Source: Mesonia sediminis (GTDB lineage Bacteria > Bacteroidota > Bacteroidia > Flavobacteriales > Flavobacteriaceae). Taken from it: 64,000 nucleotides of DNA. Made by a program: the position numbers and the translations under genes. The DNA is taken from contig NZ_JBHULZ010000004.1 in NCBI RefSeq assembly GCF_042684705.1, forward strand, positions 72,806 to 136,805. The letters are read 5' to 3'. Within the stretch, counting starts at the first letter, position 1; each line of letters starts with the position of its first letter. This document shows, piece after piece, positions 47,557 to 55,015 of the stretch. The notes below the pieces were generated by a model. It worked only from the letters and a program-made list of their open reading frames with translations, was not told the DNA's origin and ran no database searches.

Positions 47557-47868
47557 ATGGGTATTTTAAATTTATTATTCGGTAACAAAAGTAAAATGAT
47601 TCAAGATTTTAAATCACGTGGCGCTATAATAATTGATGTCCGCTCGGCGGGCGAATATGCAAATGGTGCTATTCCAGGATCGAAAAATATTCCGCTACAG
47701 CAAATCGGTCAACATATTCAAAAGATCAAAAATTACAACAAACCGATTATTACCTGTTGTGCTAGCGGTATGCGCTCTGGGAGTGCGGCAGGGATTTTAA
47801 AAAGCAAAGGCATTGAATGTATAAATGGTGGCGGTTGGCATAAATTATATACGCTACTCAATTCGTAA
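47557..47868 (+). CDS. Rhodanese-like domain protein
   Basis: This 103-residue single-domain rhodanese carries sulfur as a persulfide on the active-site Cys in ITCCASGMRSG (loop CASGMR). The IIDVRSAGEYANGAIPGSKNIP block is typical. Partner unknown. ATG 47557 is preferred over a TTG at 47542, which lies within the probable promoter. The gene overlaps the GSCFA gene by 11 bases at the 3' ends. A palindrome at 47501-47514 may regulate it. Confidence 0.88.
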   Translation: MGILNLLFGNKSKMIQDFKSRGAIIIDVRSAGEYANGAIPGSKNIPLQQIGQHIQKIKNYNKPIITCCASGMRSGSAAGILKSKGIECINGGGWHKLYTLLNS

Positions 47869-48814
47869 AACGCATAAAAGCATATTGGTTTTGCAAAACC
47901 TCAATGTCTTGTTTAAGTTTTTGTAAAAAGTTTTGATGCTGTTTACTTTGAGGATTAAAAGCTTTATGCTCAAGTCTTTTTTGTACTGAATCTACTTTTT
48001 TCATGGTCTCAAATGCATTAGGATTTATCCAAGTTTGCATAAAACGCTCCCAAATATATTCTATTGCCAGCGACGATGGATGAAGCATGTCATTTGAGTA
48101 AAAGCGGTAGTCTCTCAATTCATCTAGCATAATTTCATAAGACGGAAAATACGAAGCCTGTGGCCAAGTTGGCAGCAAATCGTGTATGGCTGTTATTAAT
48201 TGAGCTTTACTGTAATTATTTTCAACCAAACCGTCTTTCATGTGCCTTACTGGCGAAACCGTAAATATTACTTTTACATCTTTACGGATGGCATTGCAAT
48301 AATTCATTATGCGTTTGAGACTGGTTAAAATGGCTTCAGATTTAACACAAGATTTTGCGAAGCACTTTTGGGGTACTTTATGACAATTGGCCACATATTG
48401 ATCGTTCTCAAGATGACGGTAAATATAAGCTGAACCTAAGGTAATCACAATATGAGTGGAGTTTTGCAAATATTCTTGTGTGTTCCTAAGTGCCGAATTT
48501 AATTTTAACAACAAGTCATCTTGTGATTGCGTACTTTTCAATCTACTATGCGCCTCAAAGCAGTGCCAAGTTTCATTATAACAGAAAACATCTTGCGCGG
48601 TAAATAAATCGTTTTGTGTGGCCCTTAAGAGCAATTTTTCAATACCAAAAGGATGAAATAAAACACCTAAGGGATTTTGAAGGTTTTGAAACCTAAAACG
48701 ATCAAACTGAAGCCCTATATTTTCGGAAAAACACGAACCCAAAAACAGTATTTTAGAGCCATAATCAATTTTTGGTTGCTGCGCTAAAATACTGATTGGG
48801 GTCTGTAGTTTCAT
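47858..48814 (-). CDS. GSCFA domain-containing protein
   Basis: This 318-residue protein has the family signature ILFLGSCFSENIG near the N-terminus and the HIVITLGSAYIYR and TVSPVRHMKDG blocks. GSCFA proteins resemble SGNH/GDSL hydrolases but their substrate is unknown. ATG 48814 (MKLQTPISI) is preferred over an upstream start. It overlaps the rhodanese gene convergently and starts 30 bases after alaS, so the two may be cotranscribed. Confidence 0.88.
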   Translation of the reverse strand: MKLQTPISILAQQPKIDYGSKILFLGSCFSENIGLQFDRFRFQNLQNPLGVLFHPFGIEKLLLRATQNDLFTAQDVFCYNETWHCFEAHSRLKSTQSQDDLLLKLNSALRNTQEYLQNSTHIVITLGSAYIYRHLENDQYVANCHKVPQKCFAKSCVKSEAILTSLKRIMNYCNAIRKDVKVIFTVSPVRHMKDGLVENNYSKAQLITAIHDLLPTWPQASYFPSYEIMLDELRDYRFYSNDMLHPSSLAIEYIWERFMQTWINPNAFETMKKVDSVQKRLEHKAFNPQSKQHQNFLQKLKQDIEVLQNQYAFMRFTN

Positions 48815-48844
48815 GGCATTATATTTTACCGACAATACTCACGG

Positions 48845-51457
48845 CTAATCTATGTAAGTTTTTGCAGCGGATAAAGCCTCTGCTAAACCTGATGGATTTT
48901 TACCCCCAGCGGTAGCAAAAAAGGCTTGACCACCACCACCTCCTTGGATAAACTTACCCAAGTCTCGAATAATCTTTCCGGCATTTAGCGCTTTTTCTTC
49001 GGCTAATTTTTTATCGATATAAATAGACAATAAGGCTTTACCATTCTGTTTAGATCCAAGCACTAAAAACAATTGTTCAACTTCTCCTGCCAGTTGAAAA
49101 GATAAATCTTTCATCGCCGCAGCATCTAAATCTACAGTAGTAGCTAAAAAATTAATACCATTTACTTGTTGCAGAGCGGCTTTTAGGTTTGTTTTTGCTG
49201 CTGCTGCTTTCTCCTTTTTAAGCTGCTCAATCTCCTTTTTAAGTTGGGCATTCTCATTTTGAAGGTTTTCAACAGCTTTTAAAGGTTCTTTGCTGTTTTT
49301 CACCAATTGCTTTAAAGCGTTAAATTGATTGCTTTGCTCGTTTAAAAAGTCTTTTGCCGCATCTAGAGTAATGGCTTCAATTCGTCTAACCCCAGCAGCC
49401 ACCGCTGATTCTGATACTATTTTGAAATGCCAAATTTGACTTGTATTTGAAACGTGAGTACCTCCGCAAAGTTCAAAAGAATTACCAAATTGAATTGTTC
49501 GCACGGTATCTCCATACTTTTCACCAAATAACGCCGTAGCTCCTTGCTCAACCGCTTGAGCAAAGGGTACATTTCTACCTTCAATTAAATCGAGTTCTTC
49601 GTAAATACGCGCATTAACAAACTGTTCAATCTCTTCTAATTGCTCGTGACTTACTTTACTAAAATGAGAAAAATCAAATCTTAGATAAGCAGGGTGTACC
49701 AAAGATCCTTTTTGCTCTACGTGATCGCCTAACACATTTTTTAATGCTTGATGCAATAAATGTGTTGCACTATGGTTTGCAGCTGCATTTAATCTATGTT
49801 GATTATTTACCGTTGCAGTAAAGGTAGCATGCAGATCTTGCGGTAAGTGCTTAGAGATATGAATAATTAAATTATTCTCTTTTTTAGTATCAATTATATA
49901 AGTAAGGTTTCCATTTGGCTCTTCAAGGTAACCTTTATCACCAACTTGACCTCCACCTTCTGGATAAAAAGGCGTTAGATTAAAAACCAATTGAAATAAT
50001 TTTCCATCTTTTTTGCTTTCAACTTGGCGGTAACGGGTTAATTTAACTTGTGTTTCTAGGTAGTCATAACCAATAAATTCCTCCTCATCATCTTGCCTAA
50101 GTATAACCCAATCACCTGCAGTACTTTGTGCAGCAGAGCGCGAACGTTCTTTTTGTTTACTCAACTCGCTCTCAAATTCATTAATATTAAGGCTCAGCCC
50201 TTTTTCTTCCAAAATTAGGGCGGTTAAATCTATAGGAAAACCATAAGTATCGTACAATTCAAAAGCTTTCTTACCCGAAATCTCTTTTGATTGCGCACTA
50301 TTGATAATACTTTCCAACAGATTTAAGCCTTGATCTAAAGTTTTTAAGAAAGAATTCTCTTCCTCTTTAATGACGTTTTCGCACAAGTGTTGTTGCTTTT
50401 TAATTTCTGGGAAAGTATCTCCCATTTGGTTGCTTATCACGGCTACCAATTTATAGATAAAAGCTTCTTTGGTATTTAAGAAGGTAAATCCGTAACGAAT
50501 AGCCCTTCTCAAAATTCTTCGTATTACATAACCAGCACCATTATTGCTGGGCAATTGTCCATCGGCTATAGCAAAACTAACCGCTCGAACATGATCTGCA
50601 ATTACTCTGATGGCAATATCTGTCTTTTCCGTTTTTTGATAGGTTGCACCAGTAATGGTTTCAATTTCTTGAATAATGGGCATAAATACATCCGTATCGT
50701 AATTAGATTGCTTGCCTTGCATAACCATCGCCAAGCGCTCAAAACCCATTCCTGTATCAATATGCTTTGCGGGTAACTCTTTAAGGCTACCATTAGCCAT
50801 TCGGTTATACTGTATAAAAACCAAGTTCCAAATTTCAACTACTTGAGGGTGATCTTGGTTCACCAAATCTTTGCCTGGAATTTTGGCTTTTTCCTCCTCC
50901 GATCGGATATCTACATGAATTTCTGAGGCAGGTCCGCAAGGACCTTGATCACCCATCTCCCAAAAATTATCTTTTTTATTGCCTAGCAAAATACGCTCTT
51001 CAGCAATATGTTTTTTCCACAAATTAAAAGCTTCCTCATCTTTTTGAATTTGATCTTCCTTATCGCCTTCAAAAACAGTTACATATAAATTCTCGGGTGC
51101 TATTTTCAATTCAACGGTTAAAAATTCCCAAGCCCAAGCAATTGCATCTTCTTTAAAATAATCACCAATACTCCAATTACCTAACATCTCAAACATAGTA
51201 TGGTGGTAAGTATCTTTACCTACCTCTTCTAAATCATTGTGCTTACCGCTTACCCGAAGGCACTTTTGCGTATCGGCAATTCGTGTATACTTGGCCGTGG
51301 CGTTACCTAGAAAATACTCTTTAAATTGATTCATCCCTGCATTGGTAAACATCAAAGTAGGATCATCTTTCATCACCATGGGTGCAGAGGGTACAATCTC
51401 GTGATTTTTCGATTTAAAAAAGTTTAAAAATCTACTGCGTATTTCTTGTGATTTCAT
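48845..51457 (-). CDS. alaS: Alanine-tRNA ligase
   Basis: AlaRS charges tRNA-Ala. The 870-residue protein has the class II catalytic core (RFLNFFKSKNHEIVPSAPMV, then FTNAGMNQFK), the tRNA-recognition domain, the editing domain with zinc ligands in HSATHLLHQAL and CGGTHV, a coiled coil (about 710-760, rich in Leu/Lys/Glu) and a C-terminal DHHA1 domain ending in GGGGGQAFFATAGGKN. ATG 51457 gives MKSQEIRSRF, the usual start; the longer frame from 51505 is not family-like. It diverges from the M23 peptidase gene. Confidence 0.97.
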   Translation of the reverse strand: MKSQEIRSRFLNFFKSKNHEIVPSAPMVMKDDPTLMFTNAGMNQFKEYFLGNATAKYTRIADTQKCLRVSGKHNDLEEVGKDTYHHTMFEMLGNWSIGDYFKEDAIAWAWEFLTVELKIAPENLYVTVFEGDKEDQIQKDEEAFNLWKKHIAEERILLGNKKDNFWEMGDQGPCGPASEIHVDIRSEEEKAKIPGKDLVNQDHPQVVEIWNLVFIQYNRMANGSLKELPAKHIDTGMGFERLAMVMQGKQSNYDTDVFMPIIQEIETITGATYQKTEKTDIAIRVIADHVRAVSFAIADGQLPSNNGAGYVIRRILRRAIRYGFTFLNTKEAFIYKLVAVISNQMGDTFPEIKKQQHLCENVIKEEENSFLKTLDQGLNLLESIINSAQSKEISGKKAFELYDTYGFPIDLTALILEEKGLSLNINEFESELSKQKERSRSAAQSTAGDWVILRQDDEEEFIGYDYLETQVKLTRYRQVESKKDGKLFQLVFNLTPFYPEGGGQVGDKGYLEEPNGNLTYIIDTKKENNLIIHISKHLPQDLHATFTATVNNQHRLNAAANHSATHLLHQALKNVLGDHVEQKGSLVHPAYLRFDFSHFSKVSHEQLEEIEQFVNARIYEELDLIEGRNVPFAQAVEQGATALFGEKYGDTVRTIQFGNSFELCGGTHVSNTSQIWHFKIVSESAVAAGVRRIEAITLDAAKDFLNEQSNQFNALKQLVKNSKEPLKAVENLQNENAQLKKEIEQLKKEKAAAAKTNLKAALQQVNGINFLATTVDLDAAAMKDLSFQLAGEVEQLFLVLGSKQNGKALLSIYIDKKLAEEKALNAGKIIRDLGKFIQGGGGGQAFFATAGGKNPSGLAEALSAAKTYID

Positions 51458-51509
51458 AGGCTTGGCTGCTCTTGGCTTATAATTTTTAGCGTACTTTTGA
51501 AACAATGTT

Positions 51510-51517
51510 TATCTTTG
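51510..51517 (+). promoter_or_regulatory. -7 box of the M23-MerR-LemA-TPM operon
   Basis: TATCTTTG fits TAnnTTTG, 62 bases before the M23 start. A second TACTTTTG (51492-51499) also fits. No clear -33 element was found for either. Confidence 0.4.
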
Positions 51518-51579
51518 TTCGTTATTAGTATTGAATAAATCAACACAAAACGTTTGCAAAAATAGCATAATTTCAAACA

Positions 51580-52554
51580 ATGTCGAAGGTAAAATATTAT
51601 TACGACAACGAAAGTTTGTCGTATAAAAAAATAGAAAGAAAACCAGGTAGGAGAATTGGGCTTATTGCATTGGGAATTGCGAGTTCTTTTTTAGCGGGCT
51701 TCATATTATTGATTATCTACTTTAATATCCCGCAAATTGAGACGCCAAAAGAGAAAGCACTCAAACGTGAACTCAATAATTTAAAAATTCAATATTCGGT
51801 TTTAAATAAAAAAATTGATATAGCGCAAGAAGTGCTAGCCGATGTACAACACAGAGACAACAATATTTACCGGGTTTATTTCGAGGCCAATCCAATTCCC
51901 GAAGAACAACGCAAAGCAGGTTTTGGTGGAGTAAACCGTTACCAATATTTAAATGGATTTGATAATTCAGAATTGATTATTGAAACCCACAAAAAAATGG
52001 ACATTTTGCAAAAACAAATTGTTGTACAGTCCAAATCATTAGATGAAATAGTAAAACTGGCCAAAGAAAAGGAAAAATTACTAACCGCTATTCCTGCAAT
52101 ACAACCTATAAAAAACGAAAATTTAACCCGCATGGCATCTGGCTACGGTATGCGTATGCACCCCATACTAAAATACCGTAAGATGCATAACGGAATGGAT
52201 TTTACGGCAAAAAAAGGAACCGACGTATTTGCTACTGGTGACGCTACGGTAAAAAAAGCCAGAAGAAGCAGAGGCTTTGGTAATTTAATTATTCTTGACC
52301 ATGGCTTTGGCTACGAAACCTATTATGCCCACCTTAGTGCTTTTGAGGTTCGCGAAGGTCAAAAAGTAAAAAGGGGCGAGGTGATCGGCAAGGTAGGAAA
52401 CACAGGCCTCTCAACCGGAGCGCATTTACACTACGAAGTACATAAAAACGGAAAAGTGGTGAACCCTATAAATTATTACCACGGCGATTTAACGGCTGAA
52501 GAGTATGATATTATGTTAAACCAATCTACCTTAGAAAATCAATCTTTAGACTAA
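51580..52554 (+). CDS. M23 family peptidoglycan endopeptidase, membrane-anchored
   Basis: This 324-residue peptidase has a basic N-terminus, one membrane helix (about 27-47), a coiled-coil segment (about 55-170), and a C-terminal LytM domain. Zinc ligands H203 and D207 are in KMHNGMDF, the general base H251 in YYAHLS, and H282/H284 in AHLHYEVH. It probably trims cross-links in the cell wall. It is the first gene of a five-gene plus-strand run; its stop overlaps the MerR start (TAATG). Confidence 0.93.
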   Translation: MSKVKYYYDNESLSYKKIERKPGRRIGLIALGIASSFLAGFILLIIYFNIPQIETPKEKALKRELNNLKIQYSVLNKKIDIAQEVLADVQHRDNNIYRVYFEANPIPEEQRKAGFGGVNRYQYLNGFDNSELIIETHKKMDILQKQIVVQSKSLDEIVKLAKEKEKLLTAIPAIQPIKNENLTRMASGYGMRMHPILKYRKMHNGMDFTAKKGTDVFATGDATVKKARRSRGFGNLIILDHGFGYETYYAHLSAFEVREGQKVKRGEVIGKVGNTGLSTGAHLHYEVHKNGKVVNPINYYHGDLTAEEYDIMLNQSTLENQSLD

Positions 52555-52883
52555 TGGCGGTGGAGTTACCCAAAAAATTGTACTATGGCATTGGCGAGGT
52601 AGCCGAAGCCTTTGAAGTGAACACTTCACTTATCCGCTTTTGGGAGAAAGAATTTGACATCTTAAAGCCAAAAAAAAATGCTAAGGGAAACCGCAAATTC
52701 ACTCCCGAAGATATTGAAAATCTAGAAAAAATTTATCATCTTGTAAAAGAACGCGGATTCACTTTAGAAGGAGCTAAAATTCAGCTTAAAGCTGAAAAAA
52801 GCAAACCACTAAACAATTATGAAATGATTAAGCGTCTTAATCATATTAAAGAACAATTAATTCAAATAAAAAATCAACTTTAA
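52554..52883 (+). CDS. MerR family transcriptional regulator
   Basis: This 109-residue protein has the MerR winged helix (YGIGEVAEAFEVNTSLIRFW, 11-30, then DILKPKKNAKGNRKFTPEDI) and a short dimerisation helix but no effector domain. Small MerR-like proteins of this kind follow M23 peptidase genes in many Bacteroidetes. The target is unknown. The ATG overlaps the M23 stop by one base, implying coupled translation. Confidence 0.9.
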   Translation: MAVELPKKLYYGIGEVAEAFEVNTSLIRFWEKEFDILKPKKNAKGNRKFTPEDIENLEKIYHLVKERGFTLEGAKIQLKAEKSKPLNNYEMIKRLNHIKEQLIQIKNQL

Positions 52884-52895
52884 ACAACAAAAATC

Positions 52896-53486
52896 ATGAA
52901 AAAATGGTTAATTCCCGTAATTGTAATCGCCATCATTGGCTTCATAGCTTATTCATTATTCGGCGGAACGTATAACACAGCTGTTGAAAAACAGGAAGAA
53001 GCCAAAACCGCTTGGTCTAATGTAGAAAATGCCTACCAAAGAAGAAATGACCTAATTCCTAATTTGGTAAATACGGTGAAAGGTGCAGCAGATTTTGAAC
53101 AAGAAACACTTACCCAAGTTATTCAAGCTCGAGCTAAAGCTACCTCGGTAAATATCGATGCAGATAACCTTTCTCCAGAAGCAATCGCTAATTTTCAACA
53201 AGCTCAAGGCGGATTAAGTTCTGCATTATCAAAATTACTTGTGAGCGTAGAACGCTACCCAGAATTAAAAGCCACGCAAAACTTTCAGCAACTTCAGTCT
53301 CAGCTAGAAGGAACAGAGAACCGTATCAATGTAGAAAGAAATCGATACAATGAAGCGGTGAAAATATACAATACCTTTATTAGAAAATTTCCTAACAATC
53401 TAGTTGTTGGCTTTTTTGGGTTTGATAAGATGGCTCCATTTGAAGCAGTTGAAGGTGCAGAACAAGCTCCTACTGTAGAATTTTAA
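52896..53486 (+). CDS. LemA family protein
   Basis: This 196-residue protein has an N-terminal membrane helix (about 4-20) and a long helical LemA domain: YNTAVEKQEEAKTAWSNVEN, YQRRNDLIPNLVNTVKG and RYNEAVKIYNTFIRKFP. LemA proteins are often encoded with TPM-domain genes, as here, and are thought to act in the envelope, but the function is not established. Starts 12 bases after the MerR gene. Confidence 0.94.
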   Translation: MKKWLIPVIVIAIIGFIAYSLFGGTYNTAVEKQEEAKTAWSNVENAYQRRNDLIPNLVNTVKGAADFEQETLTQVIQARAKATSVNIDADNLSPEAIANFQQAQGGLSSALSKLLVSVERYPELKATQNFQQLQSQLEGTENRINVERNRYNEAVKIYNTFIRKFPNNLVVGFFGFDKMAPFEAVEGAEQAPTVEF

Positions 53487-53498
53487 TCCTTATTTTTC

Positions 53499-53933
53499 AT
53501 GGCTATTCAGCTTTTTACTCAACAAGACGAAAATGAAATTATCAATGCGATAAAGGCAGCCGAGAAGAACACTTCTGGCGAGATACGCGTGCATCTAGAA
53601 AGTAAATGTAAGGGTCCTGCATTTGAAAGAGCCAAGGAGGTTTTTGAAAAACTTGAGATGCACCAAACCGAACAAAAAAATGGAGTTCTGTTTTATGTTG
53701 CCCTTGAAGATCATTTATTTTATATTCTAGGCGATCAGGGAATTAACGATCGTGTTGAAGCAAATTTTTGGGAGTCAACCAAAGAATTGGTCATTGAATA
53801 TTTTAAAAAAGCTGAATTTAAACAAGGATTGATAGCAGGTATTTTAAAGGCCGGTGAGCAATTACAAAACTATTTCCCCTACCAGGCAGATGATGTAAAT
53901 GAATTGTCTGATGAAATCTCAAAAGGCAAATAA
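53499..53933 (+). CDS. TPM domain-containing protein, cytosolic type
   Basis: This 144-residue protein is a TPM_phosphatase domain without signal or membrane segment. Seen: AIKAAEKNTSGEIRVHLESK, NGVLFYVALEDHLFYILGD and FKQGLIAGILKAGEQL. It follows lemA after 12 bases and overlaps the next TPM gene by one base (TAATG). In many Bacteroidetes these three genes form one unit. The role is unknown. Confidence 0.9.
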   Translation: MAIQLFTQQDENEIINAIKAAEKNTSGEIRVHLESKCKGPAFERAKEVFEKLEMHQTEQKNGVLFYVALEDHLFYILGDQGINDRVEANFWESTKELVIEYFKKAEFKQGLIAGILKAGEQLQNYFPYQADDVNELSDEISKGK

Positions 53934-54739
53934 TGTTCAATAAAAAACAGATCTTTCGATATATTCTTTTAGTAGGCTTTTTATTGCCTACACACTATGT
54001 TTTTGCTCAGCTTAATCTACCTGCCAAACCCAAGGTTGCAACTAGTGTCTACGATGCTGCAGAGCTTTTAAGCCCATCTGAAGAATCGGCCTTGAAACAG
54101 AAACTAATCAAGTACGCCGATACAACCTCAACCCAGATTGTGGTAGCTACTATCAACACCTTAAACGGAGAATACATTGGCACTTTTGCCGCCGAGTGGG
54201 CCCATAAATGGGGAATTGGAGACAGTAAAAAAGACAATGGCTTGCTCATTTTAATGGCAAAAAAAGAACGCAAATTATGGATAACAACTGGCTATGGTCT
54301 TGAACAGTATTTAACCGATTATCGTACAAAGGAAATTATAGATCAAATTATTATTCCACATTTTAAGCGAGGTAATTTTTATGCCGGTTTAGATGCTGGT
54401 ACCACTGCTGTAATGCAAGTTCTAAGTGGCACTTACAAAGCGCCGAAAAAAAGATCCAGCTCAGGAAATTCTGGTGTTGGATTTTTTATAATTATTTTCT
54501 TTATCGTGATTATTATACTCTCTGTAATTAAGAATCGTAATGGTGGAGACAGAAACGGAGGCCGTAAATCTGGGGCAGATTCACTACTTGATATACTCAT
54601 TTTAAGCAGCATGGGTCGCGGTTTTGGCGGAGGATCTTCTGGCGGTTTTGGTTCAGGTGGAGGCTTTGGCGGTGGCGGTTTTGGTGGCGGCTTCGGCGGA
54701 GGCGGTTTTGGCGGTGGTGGAGCCGGCGGCAGCTGGTAA
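53933..54739 (+). CDS. TPM domain protein, exported and membrane-anchored, with glycine-rich tail (YgcG-like)
   Basis: This 268-residue protein has a signal peptide (about 1-25, ending VFAQ), a TPM domain (about 36-165, VYDAAELLSPSEESALKQKL, IGTFAAEWAHKWGIG, LWITTGYGLEQYLTD), a membrane helix (about 182-200) and a C-terminal tail of about 40 residues that is almost all Gly, Phe and Ser, ending in GAGGSW. Such tails are usual in YgcG/PsbP-like TPM proteins and may anchor or target the protein. Last gene of the run. Confidence 0.9.
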   Translation: MFNKKQIFRYILLVGFLLPTHYVFAQLNLPAKPKVATSVYDAAELLSPSEESALKQKLIKYADTTSTQIVVATINTLNGEYIGTFAAEWAHKWGIGDSKKDNGLLILMAKKERKLWITTGYGLEQYLTDYRTKEIIDQIIIPHFKRGNFYAGLDAGTTAVMQVLSGTYKAPKKRSSSGNSGVGFFIIIFFIVIIILSVIKNRNGGDRNGGRKSGADSLLDILILSSMGRGFGGGSSGGFGSGGGFGGGGFGGGFGGGGFGGGGAGGSW

Positions 54740-54858
54740 AAATCAATTCGTCTTAATTATCAAGCTTTTAATCAATTTTAAGAAAGGATTTTCATTAAAT
54801 TTTTCGGGATTAGTCAGTTTAGTTGTAATTTTCAGCAACTAACTAACAATCATTAATT

Positions 54859-55014
54859 ATGAAAACTAATCCACCGCAGGAATTACGGGTGCAATCACTC
54901 GGATTCACTTTTAAACGAAAATCAAGCAGTTTTATCACTTGGATGAAAGAATTAACCTCATCTAACCCGTATTATGCCAACAAAGCTCTATTTCACAAAG
55001 AGATGAATTTATGA
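54859..55014 (+). CDS. Possible small protein of 51 residues
   Basis: An ORF of 51 codons plus stop lies in the gap between the TPM gene and the convergent barrel gene. It encodes a basic, soluble peptide (MKTNPPQELRVQSLGFTFKR, then SSSFITWMKELTSSNPYYAN). The residue mix and codons look real, and a TAATTTTC box ends about 27 bases upstream. I recognise no domain. It ends two bases before the barrel gene on the other strand. Could be a real short gene or chance; a search for homologues in other flavobacteria would settle it. Confidence 0.5.
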   Translation: MKTNPPQELRVQSLGFTFKRKSSSFITWMKELTSSNPYYANKALFHKEMNL

Positions 55015-55015
55015 T

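Noticed and set aside
54600..54739. GGT/GGC-rich tract as a DNA repeat element
   Set aside because: It is the coding sequence of the glycine-rich tail usual in TPM proteins.
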